DNA of 64,000 nucleotides. Origin: Ctena decussata. Taxonomy: Eukaryota; Mollusca; Bivalvia; Lucinida; Lucinidae. The stretch is from NCBI GenBank assembly GCA_963989385.1, contig OZ022509.1:53646271-53710270 (forward strand), in the 5' to 3' direction. The position numbers and the translations under genes are program-made. Shown in pieces: positions 1 to 10,839 of this stretch; the first letter of the stretch is position 1; every line of letters begins with the position of its first letter. The notes beneath the pieces were generated by a model. The model saw only the letters and a list, made by a program, of their open reading frames with translations, was not told the DNA's origin and searched no databases.

Positions 1-908
1 TTTGTTTATATGGTCTTATCTAACCAATGATTTTTGCATCTAACAATACATGTTACTAAGGAGCTTACAAGAACTTATTAACACCAATCCCTTCTCTAAT
101 ATTTATGTTTATGCATGTTTTACCTGAAAGTCATTTAGTGCTGGTACTTATGTTGCTAAAATGATGTAAAAAGAAGATGTTGATGGCGTAACTACCATAA
201 TTTTAATGTATATGAATGTTTTCCATGAAGAAAATTCATAGCTTGTGCATATGTCACTCAAAGGTCTTTTCTTATTTTAAACGCATATGTCGCTGATAGG
301 TCGATTGCTAAGCAGTCAGAAGAAAGCTACAGGTATTTAATCCATTTTGATTTCTAGCATCTTTAAGTTTTCTGAATGTGCAAAGCATGAATAATTTAAA
401 TCAAAGGGAAATGAAAAAGAGGTTATCACACAACATATAATTCCATGTTATATCTAAATGAATCGAACTCTTGTTTTTTGATACTGGAAGCTAAGTTTAT
501 CAAATTTCTCAGGTTTGTCTTTGCTGTATTACGTTCAACGGCAATAGTATGATAAATGAAATACTGAAGATTTAGTTTACCCATATAAAACTGCAATTTA
601 ATTCGAAACATTTCTTCCGTGTTAATACACTTTGTATATATGTCGCTCGAAGGTATTCCATATACAGATATATGTCACTGAAAAGTTTGCAGCTTTTTTG
701 GGCAGAAAAAGAATATAGCAAATATATGTTTTTTTCCTAAGGTAGTTTGCCATCGCAACAAGCGCAAAATCTTTACTGTAACAATAATAACAAACATGCT
801 ATTGTACGAAGGATTAATGTTCTTCTTGTTTTTAGTAATTTATTTATTGATTAATTATTTTTAAACGAATAACTTCTTTAAACTATGCAATTAAAAATAA
901 TGCTTTAC

Positions 909-1078
909 CTGGATATCCTTCGCCGTTGTAATTTTCTCCTGGGACAACAGTGTCTTCAAGTTGGTCTTGACTCTCTGTGGAAGCAACAATATAATAAACA
1001 AATTGGACCGTACTTTGAAACAGCCCATGCGTCTGTTGTATTAGTTTATATGGTCATTATCTAACCAATATTTTGTAT
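909..1078 (-). pseudogene. Tandem exon-like block, copy 1
   Basis: On the minus strand a TTAG acceptor-like site is followed by a coding-like stretch ending CCAG|GTAAAG, a good donor. The 3' part reads GLFQSTVQFVYYIVASTESQ and continues to GENYNGEGYPG, in the same frame as copies 2 and 3. A one-base difference from copy 4 in the 5' part puts a stop (TAA) in the upstream reading, so either the exon starts later or this copy is decayed. No known domain is recognised; the block has a hydrophobic half followed by an acidic half. Confidence 0.4.
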
Positions 1079-1932
1079 CTAACAAACAAGTGCTCTGTGG
1101 AGTTTACAAAAACTTAATTACTCCAATACTACTCTAAAATCAATGTTTGTGAATGTTTCACCTGAAAGCAATTCGATGCTCGTATTTATGTCACTAAAAT
1201 GAAGTTAAAAGAAATCGTTTGTGGCGTAACTACCATAATTCTAACGTACATGAATGTTTTCCATGAAGTAATTCAGAGCTGGTGTATATGTCGCTCAAAT
1301 GTATTTTATTTTAATAAACGCATATGTATCTGATAGGTCGATTGCTAAGCAGACAGAAGAAAGCTACAGGTACTTGAAACCATTTTGATTTCTAGCATCT
1401 TTACGTTTTCTGGCTGTGCAAAGCAAAAAGAATTTACATAAGTGGAAATGACAAAGGTGTTATCACACATAGTAGGACTCCACGTTGTATTTAAATGAAT
1501 CGGACTTTCTTTATTTCATACTGAAAGCTAAGTTTATCAAGTTTTGTCGGTTCGTTTTTGTGTATTTAGCAGATGTATTAAATTCTGCAAAACTCAGGAT
1601 ACCCATATGAAACTGCAATTTAACTCAAAATCTGCCATTGGTATTAATACATTTTTTATATATGTCGCTCAAAGATATTCCATATATACAGATATATGTC
1701 GCTGGAAAGTCGGCAGCTCTTTTCATCCAAAATGGGTATAGAAAATACATATTTATTTTCCCTACGTTAATTGTCTAACAGAGCAAGCGAGAAATCTTCA
1801 CAGTTACAATTATAACAAAGGTGTTACTGTACAAAGGATTAATGTTCTTCTTGTTTTCGTAATTTATTTATTGATTCTCTATTATTGATCGAATAACTTC
1901 TTTAAACTATGTAATTAAAAATACTGCTTAAC

Positions 1933-2087
1933 CTGGGTTTGCTTCGCCGTCGTAATTTACTCCTGGGAACACAGTGTCTTCAGGTTGGTCTTGACTGTCT
2001 ATGGAAGCAACAATATGATGAATAAATTGCACCGTACTTCGAAATAGCCCATACGCCTCCTGCATTTGTTTACATATGATTTTGTAT
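1933..2087 (-). pseudogene. Tandem exon-like block, copy 2
   Basis: This is the same block as at 909-1078, read on the minus strand from a TTAG site to CCAG|GTTAAG. The conserved part reads GLFRSTVQFIHHIVASIDSQ, then ends GVNYDGEANPG. The frame of this part is open across the whole block, but its 5' segment is shorter than in copy 4 and out of phase with it. Amino-acid differences are mostly conservative, and the frame is retained in three of the four copies. Function unknown. Confidence 0.4.
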
Positions 2088-2366
2088 CTAACAATATAGT
2101 TTACTATGGTGTTTACAAGAACTTAATAACACCAATACTACTCTAAAATTAACGTTTATGAATGTTTTTCCTGAAAGCAATTTAGTGCTGGTACTTATGT
2201 TGCTAAAATGAAGTAAAAACAAAATGTTTATGGCGTCACTACAATAGTTTAGATGTATATTAATGTTCTTTAAGACGAAAAGTCATAGCTTGAGCATATG
2301 TCGCTCAAAGGTCTTTTATTTGTATAAACGAATATGTCGCTGAAAGGTCGATTGCTAAGCAATCAG

Positions 2367-2628
2367 ATTGATTGATTGATCGATTGATTTATTGCTTAAC
2401 GTCCACGGTAAACAACTATGCCCTTGTCGGGATGGTCAGTTAACCTAACCACACTATTCCTGGGCAAGCTTAGACCTCCTAAGCGGTTAAACAGTACTAA
2501 GTGCACATACTTTCGCCAGTTACTGACAACTGCCCTTCTTGAATCAGCGGAAGGAGAAACGAAAGTATGTGGCCAGACCGGGTTTCGAACCCAGGACCTC
2601 TGACTTATAAGTCAGGTGCCCTACCGGC
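2367..2628 (-). mobile_element. tRNA-derived SINE, copy A
   Basis: Read on the minus strand, the element starts with a tRNA-like head: CGGTAGGGCACCTGAC, then a box-B-like GGGTTCGAAACCC. It continues through a ~190-bp body and ends in an (ATTG)n-type tail at 2367-2391. It is flanked by a 13-bp target-site duplication, GCTAAGCAATCAG at 2354-2366 and GCTAAGCAGTCAG at 2629-2641 (one mismatch). The anticodon-arm loop appears to be only six bases, so the head is not a working tRNA. The same family occurs at 18697-18963. Confidence 0.85.
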
Positions 2629-3273
2629 GCTAAGCAGTCAGAAGAAAGCTACAGGTATTTAAGACCATTTTGATTTCTAACATCTTTAAGTTTCTGGATG
2701 TGTTAAGCATGAAGAATTTACATAAAAGGGAAATGACAAAGATGTTATGAGGCAACATAGAATTCTGTGTTTTATCTAAATGAATCGAACTCTTGTTATT
2801 TCATACTGGAAGCTAAGTTTATCTAGGTTTTCAGATTAATCTTTTTTGTATTATGTTCAGCGGCAGTAGTTTGATAAATGAATTACTGAAGGTTTAGGAT
2901 AAACATATGATACTTCAGTTGAACTCGAACACTTTCTTCCGTGTTAATACAATTTGTTTATATGTTGCTTAAAGGTATTCCATATAAACAGATATATGTC
3001 GCTGGAAAGTCGGCAGCCTTTTTTGAGCAAAACAAAAGAAAATAGAAAATACATATTTATTTTTCCTACGTTAATTTGCCATGCGGACAAGCGCAAAATC
3101 TTTACAGTAACAAAAATAATGCGGACAAGCGCAAAATCTTTACAGTAACAAAAATAAAAAAAGATGTACTGTTCAAAGGTTTAATGTTCTTTATATTTTC
3201 GTAATTCATTTATGGATTCACTATTATTTAACGAATAACTCTTTTAAACATTTAATTAAAAATAATGTTTTAC

Positions 3274-3442
3274 CTGGATATACTTCGCCGTCGTAATTTT
3301 CTCCTGAGACAACAGTGTCTTCAGGCTTGTCTTGATTTTCTGTCGAAGCAATAATATAATAAATAAAATGAAACATACTTTTAAACAGCCCATTCGTCTC
3401 TTTCAATTGTTTCTATTGTTGTCATACCAACCCATTATGTAT
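3274..3442 (-). pseudogene. Tandem exon-like block, copy 3
   Basis: Third copy on the minus strand, from a TTAG acceptor-like site to CCAG|GTAAAA. The core reads KETNGLFKSMFHFIYYIIAS and ends GENYDGEVYPG, then a donor. A stop lies just upstream of KQLKETNG in this frame, so the full 169-bp exon is not open; only the 3' two-thirds is. No family recognised. Confidence 0.4.
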
Positions 3443-5122
3443 CTAACAATATAGTTTACTTTGAAGTTAATAAGAACTTGAAAGTTTACTTACAACAATC
3501 CAGTGCTGATGTTTATGCCGCATATAAGCAGAGTACAAGAAATTGCATATGGTATCACTACCATAATATCAATGTATATGAATGTTTACCAAATAAAAAA
3601 ATTAGGGCTGTTTTTTTATGTCACTCAGAGTATTTTTTTTAATTTCAAAAACAAATAGGTCTCTGACAGGTCGATTGCTTGGCAGGCAGAAGAAAGCTAC
3701 ATATATGTAAGACTAGTTTGATTTATGGCAACCTCACATTTTCTGCCTGTGAAAAGCATAAAGACTTAACATAAATGGAAATTACAAAGGTGTTTTCACA
3801 CAAAATAAAATTCTATGTTGTATCTAAATAAATTGAACTTGCATAAATTCATACTGGAAGCTACTTTTTCAAGATACTGTGGTTCATTTGGCTTTAGTTT
3901 ATGCGGCAATATTATGATTAAAGAAATACCATCAATTTAGGGTACCCTGATAATACTGCACTTGTATTTGACCCAATTAAATTTACAACAGCATGTATTG
4001 TGGTGGAATATACAAGCCTGGTAGAAGTATCTGGAAATGCACAGTATTTATTATAATTACTTCATTATACATTTTTCATGTTACTAAACAGTTAATAGAA
4101 AATTTCTTAGATTGGATACCATCGATGTGGAAGTGTCAGCAGATGACAATCGTATAGGGAGACAGCCAATCCTCGTTTAGACTGTGAGGAATTCGGCGGC
4201 ATTTATACATCGCTTGAATCCACTAAAATACATTTTTACAATGCCAACTTGTATATCTTTCTGATGTTAGACCATAAAACAATGTTTGAAAGTTTGACAC
4301 GAAACTTACTACTGCAGATGTAAATACATTTTTGTATATATGTCGCTTAAAGGTATTACATATATACAAATATGTAGCTGAAAGGTATGCAGCTTAATTG
4401 TACTTAGAAATAATATTATGTAAAGTACATTTTTAACTTTTTTTATGAAAGTTTCTTTTGAACGAAATTCAGAACTGATGTTGTGTCGCTAAAATGTCTT
4501 TTGTTTTTAAAATCAAATGTATCGCTGATAGGTCGATAGGTAAGCAGTCAAAGAAAAGTTACATATATTAAAGAACAGTTTGGTTTCTACAAGCTTCACG
4601 TTCACTGCCTGTGGAAACAAAGAGTTTCTATACGTGTAAATGACAAAGGTATTTTCACACAACATAGAATTCCATTTCGTATCTGAATGAATCGAACTCT
4701 CGTGTTTCATACCGGAAGCTATTAAGTATTTTCGGTCCGTTTTTGTTCTATGTTTTACGGCAATATTGTGATAACTGAAATACAAAAGATCCAGGTTACC
4801 CATATGATACTGCAATGTAGCTCGAAAACGTCAGATCTTAGTACAATTTTGTATATATGTCGCTGAAAGGTACTGCATATATACAGATATATGTCGCTGG
4901 AAAGTAGGTAGCTTTTATGTCCATAATATATGGAAAAAAACCCTAAATATGTTTTCCTACCTCAGTTTGGCATCAGAACAAGCACAAAATGGTTACAGTA
5001 ACAATAATAACAAAGGTGTTATTACACACAGGATTATGTTCTTTTTGTTTTCGTAATTATGTATTGCTACAATTATTAATTGAATAACTCGTTTAACAGT
5101 GTATTCAAACATAATGCTTTAT

Positions 5123-5292
5123 CTGGATATGCTTCGCCGTCTTCATTTTCTCCTGCGATGACAGAATCTTTAGCTTTGTCTTTTTTTCTAACGCTGCAAC
5201 AATCTGATAAATAAACTGTAACATACTTTGAAACAGCACATTCGTCTCTTTGATTTGTTTATATGATGGTTTTCCAGCCTTTGGTTTTGTAT
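5123..5292 (-). pseudogene. Tandem exon-like block, copy 4
   Basis: Fourth copy. Here the 5' part is open from the TTAG acceptor in phase 1 (G|AT ACA AAA), reading DTKPKAGKPSYKQIKETNVL. A shift around an A-run then moves the reading off the frame that would give GENEDGEAYP. The donor position is GA instead of GT. The phase-1 G|AT start matches the phase at which exon 7 of the SET gene begins, which is why I suspect these blocks once belonged to that gene. Confidence 0.4.
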
Positions 5293-6399
5293 CTAACAAT
5301 ATAGTTTACTTTAAAGTTTACAAGAACTTGAAAACACCATTATTATTCTAAAAGTAATGGATATAAATGAAAGATTTTCTTGAAAGCAATTCAGTGCTGT
5401 TGTTTATGCCGCTTTAATAAAGTGTTAACAAGAAATTGCTAATTGCGTCACTTCCAAAATGTTTATATATGAATGTTTTCCTTGAACAAATTCAGAGCTG
5501 GCGTATATGTCGATCAAAGGTCTTTTATTTATCTAAACGAATATGTCGCTGATAGGTCGATAGCTATGCAGTCAGTAGAAAGCCATATGTATTATTTCTA
5601 GGACCTTTACGTTTACTGGCTGTGAAAAGGATAAAGAGTTTACATAAGCGGAAATGATAAAGATGTTATCGCACAACATAACGTTCCATACGTATCTAAA
5701 TAATCGACCTCTCGTTATTTCATACTGGAAGCAGATTTTATCAAGTTACTTTGGTTCGTTTGGTATTATTTTCTGCGGCAATATTATGATAAATGAAAAA
5801 AGCGAAGATTTAGAGTACCCATATGATACTGCACTTATATTTGTCCCAATGAATTTTACACCTTCATGTATTGTGTTAGTATTTACAAGGGCTGCTAGTT
5901 GTATCTGGTAATGTATGATTTTTATTACATTTACCTTGTTAAATGCTGGTATATTAACATCAGGACCAATAAAGCAAATTTAAATGCCATGGCCTGTCTT
6001 TGTATACTCGTACGTATCTGGATATTTTTATTTAATTGCTGAGTGACAAATTTCTCTAAGTTTTGTAACATCGATGAGGAGACGCCAGCTTATTACCCTC
6101 ACAAATGGAGACAACGAAGACTGTGAGAAATTTGACGGCATTTTATTATTGCCTAAATCAACAAATGAACGTCTTACAATGCCAACTAGTCATCTTAAAG
6201 CTGTAAGAACATTATGTTGAGTAGATCTTAAACTACTGTGTTGAAAACAGTTAACACGAAAACTTACTTCAGATGTAAAAATAAAATTTTGCATATATGT
6301 CGCGTCAAGGTTTTGCATATATACCTATCTGTCGCTGGAAGGTAGGCAGTTTTTGTTTTGTTCCAAGAAACACATAAATACCTATCTAATAGTTTGCCG

Positions 6400-8650
6400 T
6401 CAAAACAAACGCCAAGTCTTGACAGTAATATCAGTGACAAAGGCAAATGACTCATATTATGAATAAAATTAAGATTTAATGCTTAGTTTACGCATAAAAG
6501 TAACAGCTTGATTTACTTCAGTGGGGCATAAATTGTTGATATATATGTCGCTCCAAGGTCTTGTATATTTTTTCAGTTCAGTTCAGAAAAAAATGTCGTT
6601 CGTTACAAACGTACTGGATATAACATAAATGTAATGCTACAGTCCGCCGCATGTTTAGTAATTAACCAAATCATTGTTAATAACTTTGCTTCCCTCTTTA
6701 ACTGCACACCGGTTGATCAGGTATCAGACTCAGTGATGGGCCTGGCATAAAGCTACGTAGTTTAGTTGGTTGGGGCTGATGGTTTTCTTTTGCTTTGGTA
6801 TTTCAGTGGTGTATTTTAACTTCCCAGGGGTTACCAGGTGTCGCAAAACGTTATTTCCGCTCATCTCTGATTTATCATAGGTCTTATACGTGGTTTGTTT
6901 GTTTCCAATAATCACTCATTGATTGGTTAGGAAACCTTCATGCGGACCAAACAGCTAACTAAATGGTTCGAACCATCGCTGAAGCAGAGGGCGAGGTTTG
7001 GATCCAGTAAAACATGTTAAAGCCTCCCAGTGAATTATTGCTGACCGTGCAAAGGCGGTACTTCTGTTGTGGTTCTTCACCTTCTTGTGTCTTAGTCAAT
7101 TCTAGCAATGTGACCCACCTGTATAGCTGCCCACTTTGCTTCCCGTTATGTTTTATAATAAAAAAAGGTAAAAATAGTTGTTAAATGTTTTCCGTTTAGT
7201 TTGTTTAGTCTGCTGCTTTTTGCCTAGTTGAACCATTGTGGAAACTAAGGGCGAGGTTTGCATCCAGTAAAGCATGTATAAGCCCCTCCCCCTCTCCCAG
7301 TAATTTTTTGCTGACCATTCCAAGACGGTACTTCAGTTGTGGTTCGTTGATGTTACGCTGTGTTATGTCCGCTTGTCTAATTTCTTTGGCGGTTTGGTCA
7401 CCTGTTTTGGAAACAAATCTACCTTTTGTTTTGTTTTGTTTTATAGGTTAAAAATAAAACAGATAAAAACAGATGTTGATGATGTTTTTGCTTAGGGTAC
7501 TTGACTGACTACCTGTTTAGGAAAGAGCTGCCCATGGTTTACCGTGCGTGTCTTTCCTGAGCTTTTGTCAATTTTCCGTGTTTGTGTGCCTCTTTACCTA
7601 TTGATTTTGAGAGCGAGATGTTGGATTTGACGGTATTAATTCCTGATCATTGCCTATCTTTTTACTTTTCATAACGTACATTTGCAATGGTCAGCCATAA
7701 CTCTTACAGTCAATCCAACACACGAATTGGAAATAAAACCCTCTGCAAATGTTCAGTATGACCCACCTATGTTTAAAACTGATACTTGGCTCAGTCCGTG
7801 ACAGTAGAAACAGTCTGTATTTTGTTTAACTCCACATAGGTCTAGTCAAAATAAGGTAGATATTAACGTGTATTTGGCTTGTTTTATGTCTAGGAAAAAT
7901 ACATGTCTATTTTTTTTTATTTTTCATAAACTATGACTATCTAAATTGTCTACAATGCTAGCGTTTTCGTAACGGCTGCTAAGCGTACGTATTATTCAAG
8001 GTTTGCACGAATTTCTCAGCAGAAAAGTACTTGAGGTTTTTTGTCATTGATATGGTCAGCCATAATACCAGACGAAACTACCATTATGGCATCTTGTTGC
8101 AAAAATTTAAGTGAGTATGTTATAGTTAGCCATCATGTCCATTCATTTAAAGTGCATTGTTAACTATTGCAAATGTCCGTTATGGAAATACATGAGTCCC
8201 ATGACTGACAAACAAAATAATAAAGAAATGGCCTTACTCTGCTGGCATGCAGTTGTCTTTAGAAATCGATTCTTATTGGTTCCTCCTGAAATCATGTTTT
8301 TAAAAAATAGCATTGGAGTACGTAGATAAGATAAAGAAAAACAAATAACTATTACAACAGAAATTAAGAAGCACGACAATAGAATAAGAATGATGAACAA
8401 GTATAATATAGTTTTTACCTCTACTTATTTGTAATTATGTGTTACCAGAACTTCTGTCTCTGGTTACATCCGAAAATTAAATAAGTAAAAAAACATTGTC
8501 ATGTTAAACGAATAGTCTTCCATATAAAGTATATTATTTGCTGACTGAACTTAAAATTTTATCTATTTATCAAATTATAGATAACACTGTAGTTCCACCG
8601 GAAATAAAATGAAACTATTGTTTGAAAATTTAAACCAAAATAATCACTTA
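6400..8650. other. Non-coding stretch with a local duplication
   Basis: No convincing gene is seen. A ~110-bp segment containing GGGCGAGGTTTG and GACGGTACTTCNGTTGTGGTTC occurs twice in the same orientation, at about 6968-7075 and 7231-7345. A weaker third match lies near 9500-9575. Short reading frames here lack splice support or similarity. Confidence 0.5.
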
Positions 8651-8651
8651 C

Positions 8652-8724
8652 GCATTTTTTTTTCCAAGAAATGTCCCGAAAGTACAACCAGACATAATAC
8701 TGCTATCCGTGTTTGGTATGATGT
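8652..8724 (-). CDS. Candidate internal exon, unknown gene
   Basis: Minus-strand sequence has a strong acceptor (pyrimidine-rich CTGTTTTACAG) and a strong donor (GC|GTAAGTG) bounding 73 bp. The block is open in one phase-1 reading, giving IIPNTDSSIMSGCTFGTFLG then KKNA. It could be a further exon of the SET gene that lies upstream on the same strand, but it ends in phase 2, unlike the phase-1 exons nearby, and a nine-A run near its end makes the frame uncertain. No domain recognised. Confidence 0.3.
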
Positions 8725-8739
8725 CTGTAAAACAGAAAA

Positions 8740-10839
8740 ATAGCTTCTATTTAGTTATCAATATTGTACTTAGCAAAATTAGTCACCACCATAGACATAA
8801 CGCCAGCGGCAGCCATGTGAACAGCTATTTCCGATGTAGTCGGTCAACGGGCCAGCCTGAACATCACAAACAATATATCAAATACAGACAGCGGAACTAA
8901 AAACACATAAAAAACAAGAAGAACGGAACAAATGAGAACGTCCACCTTGGGACGGCCAGTAATGAAATTATTTGGGGGCTTAATTGTTGTCGACCAACCC
9001 TCGCCCCTTTTTTCTGCGTTGGTTCAGCAGATAAATAGTTATTCAACCCAACAAACAACCACCGCCCATAGAACAGTCTTACAGAAAGCAACAACCTGTT
9101 TCATGCGTTTAAGTTAACACCTTTCTATAATGCAGCTTCCAGGCCTATATTTACAATGGCACAGAACAATATTAACAAAGCCACATTTGTATCAATGACA
9201 TGGATGATGAAGGTGCCTCAGAATGTTTAAATTCAGGTAGGTACAGTATAAAACATTCTAGCTAAATTATCATTCAAAACACTTGCAGATAAGATAGCCA
9301 ACAGTAGAAACAGTATCATGATTAGTAGCTTAAATTTTAATTTAGTTACCAAGCCGAACTGATTGTAATATTTAACAGATTTTAGCATGGTCTTTGTAAA
9401 TAAATTGTCTTTTCTGATGGTTCGTTTGTCTGCAAGAAAAACTCAGCACAGACCATACAAGTAAGTACTGGATGACCCGAGGCAGAACTGGGCAATATTT
9501 GAAAACCAAAACAAGTTTAAGTCCTCTGTAAATCTCTTACTGAACACCCAAGGCGATGCTTCTGTTTTGCTTCCTTTTTATTATCGATTATTTTATCAGT
9601 TTCTCTGTTGGTTCGTTTACGCTATAATTGTAATATGTATTTCCTTAACTGTTATACCACGCTGTTTTTATTCTATTTCAATTAAGTATCGGGGACGGGT
9701 TTTCGGAATCTGACTGTTTCAGTTTCTGGACATTTTCATATTCACTTCTCATTGTATCATGCAAATGAGTAAAAGATTACATTAAATTTCAGTTGTTTTT
9801 TTTATTTACTTCATTTGTGTTTTAAGTACACATTCATTTTAGAAATGACATTTTACTAAACTTCTGATGTGTAACATTATAAATCTACAGTTCAACATAC
9901 AGTTTCGTGTTTTCATTATCAGACAAAAAAATGCTGACGTTACATATCCCAAAAACGTCGCACAGGGGATTAAATATAGGTAAAATTTGATCGTAATGTA
10001 TCGTTGCAAGCTTTCGACTACAGCTTCGTCAGCGTAAATGTGATTAGCTAGCTGGAAAAAAACTAATACAACTTTCATGAGTTTCATGAAAAAATGTTTG
10101 CATTTATTTGGGTCATTTCGGTAGGCTAATATCTGTCCCTTCTTTGTTTTGTCATTTATATAAATAGTGCATATAAAAACTTATTGTTATCAGACATTGA
10201 GCTAGAACCTTTTCGCTATGACTCGTGTTTAGAGGCTTCCATCGCTATGACGTCTATTGAGACTTTTGTAGTTACGATGGCAAATTTATTCAAACGGTTC
10301 ATCAGTGTTTGAAAGTAGCATATAATTGAAAATAAGCAAGTTCCGAAGAACGACACTCACCACTGTAACTGCTGCATGAAGTCTCGCTATATGTTTAAGG
10401 TAGTTTATATGAAGGGTCCTTTGCATCCGACATGTCAGTATCTATGTTTTCTGTGAAAACATATACACGTACCATAATTAACAGAATATCAGAAACCGAT
10501 GTTAATATAGATTGAACTGTTATGATTACAAATTGACCGTTTGGTTATTCTTATTATTATTCTGATGTACTACACGATGACACCGCAGATGCAATATACT
10601 TTATTGACGTCACCGTTTGCAATTTAATCATTAAAACTAACAGACTGACAAAAATAGTATAAATCTTATGGCTTTGTTTTTTGGCTAGAAAATATTGCAT
10701 TATTATAAAAGACCAGCACAAGTGTACTTGGCTTGAACAGTTTTAAAATGAATAACAGCATAGAGCTGCTCAGTTTTAAATACCCCAGACTGTGGACACT
10801 TAATTAGTAACCTACGTATAAAATTCTTGTTAGTCTTAC
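8740..10839. other. Stretch without recognised gene
   Basis: This AT-rich region holds only short shadow reading frames. No tRNA, long repeat or splice-bounded frame was found. It probably represents intron sequence of the minus-strand SET gene, because exon 7 of that gene ends in an open phase-1 donor at 10840. Confidence 0.4.

Larger units (their letters stand above)
1..6400. repeat. Tandem array of ~1.0-1.9 kb units
   Basis: The same succession of landmarks recurs: a TAACCAAT/GTATCTAACAATATAG segment (about 20, 1070, 2080, 3435, 5290), then AAGCAGTCAGAAGAAAGCTACA (about 315, 1350, 2635, 3685, 4545, 5570), then a CATACTGGAAGCTA segment, then an exon-like block just before the next unit. 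Units start near 1, 1043, 2063, 3407 and 5259. The third is lengthened by a SINE. The fourth is about 1.85 kb and contains an extra internal half-unit: 3840-4290 resembles 5720-6240. Identity is moderate, so the duplications are not recent. Short ATATGTCGCTGAAAGG-like motifs are scattered through every unit. The array probably sits in an intron or 3' part of the minus-strand SET gene, which is inference. Confidence 0.8.

Noticed and set aside
426..611. Second repeated frame in the tandem array (also at 4513-4815)
   Set aside because: Equivalent positions in the other units contain stops and lost splice signals, so the reading is not conserved; treated as intronic repeat.
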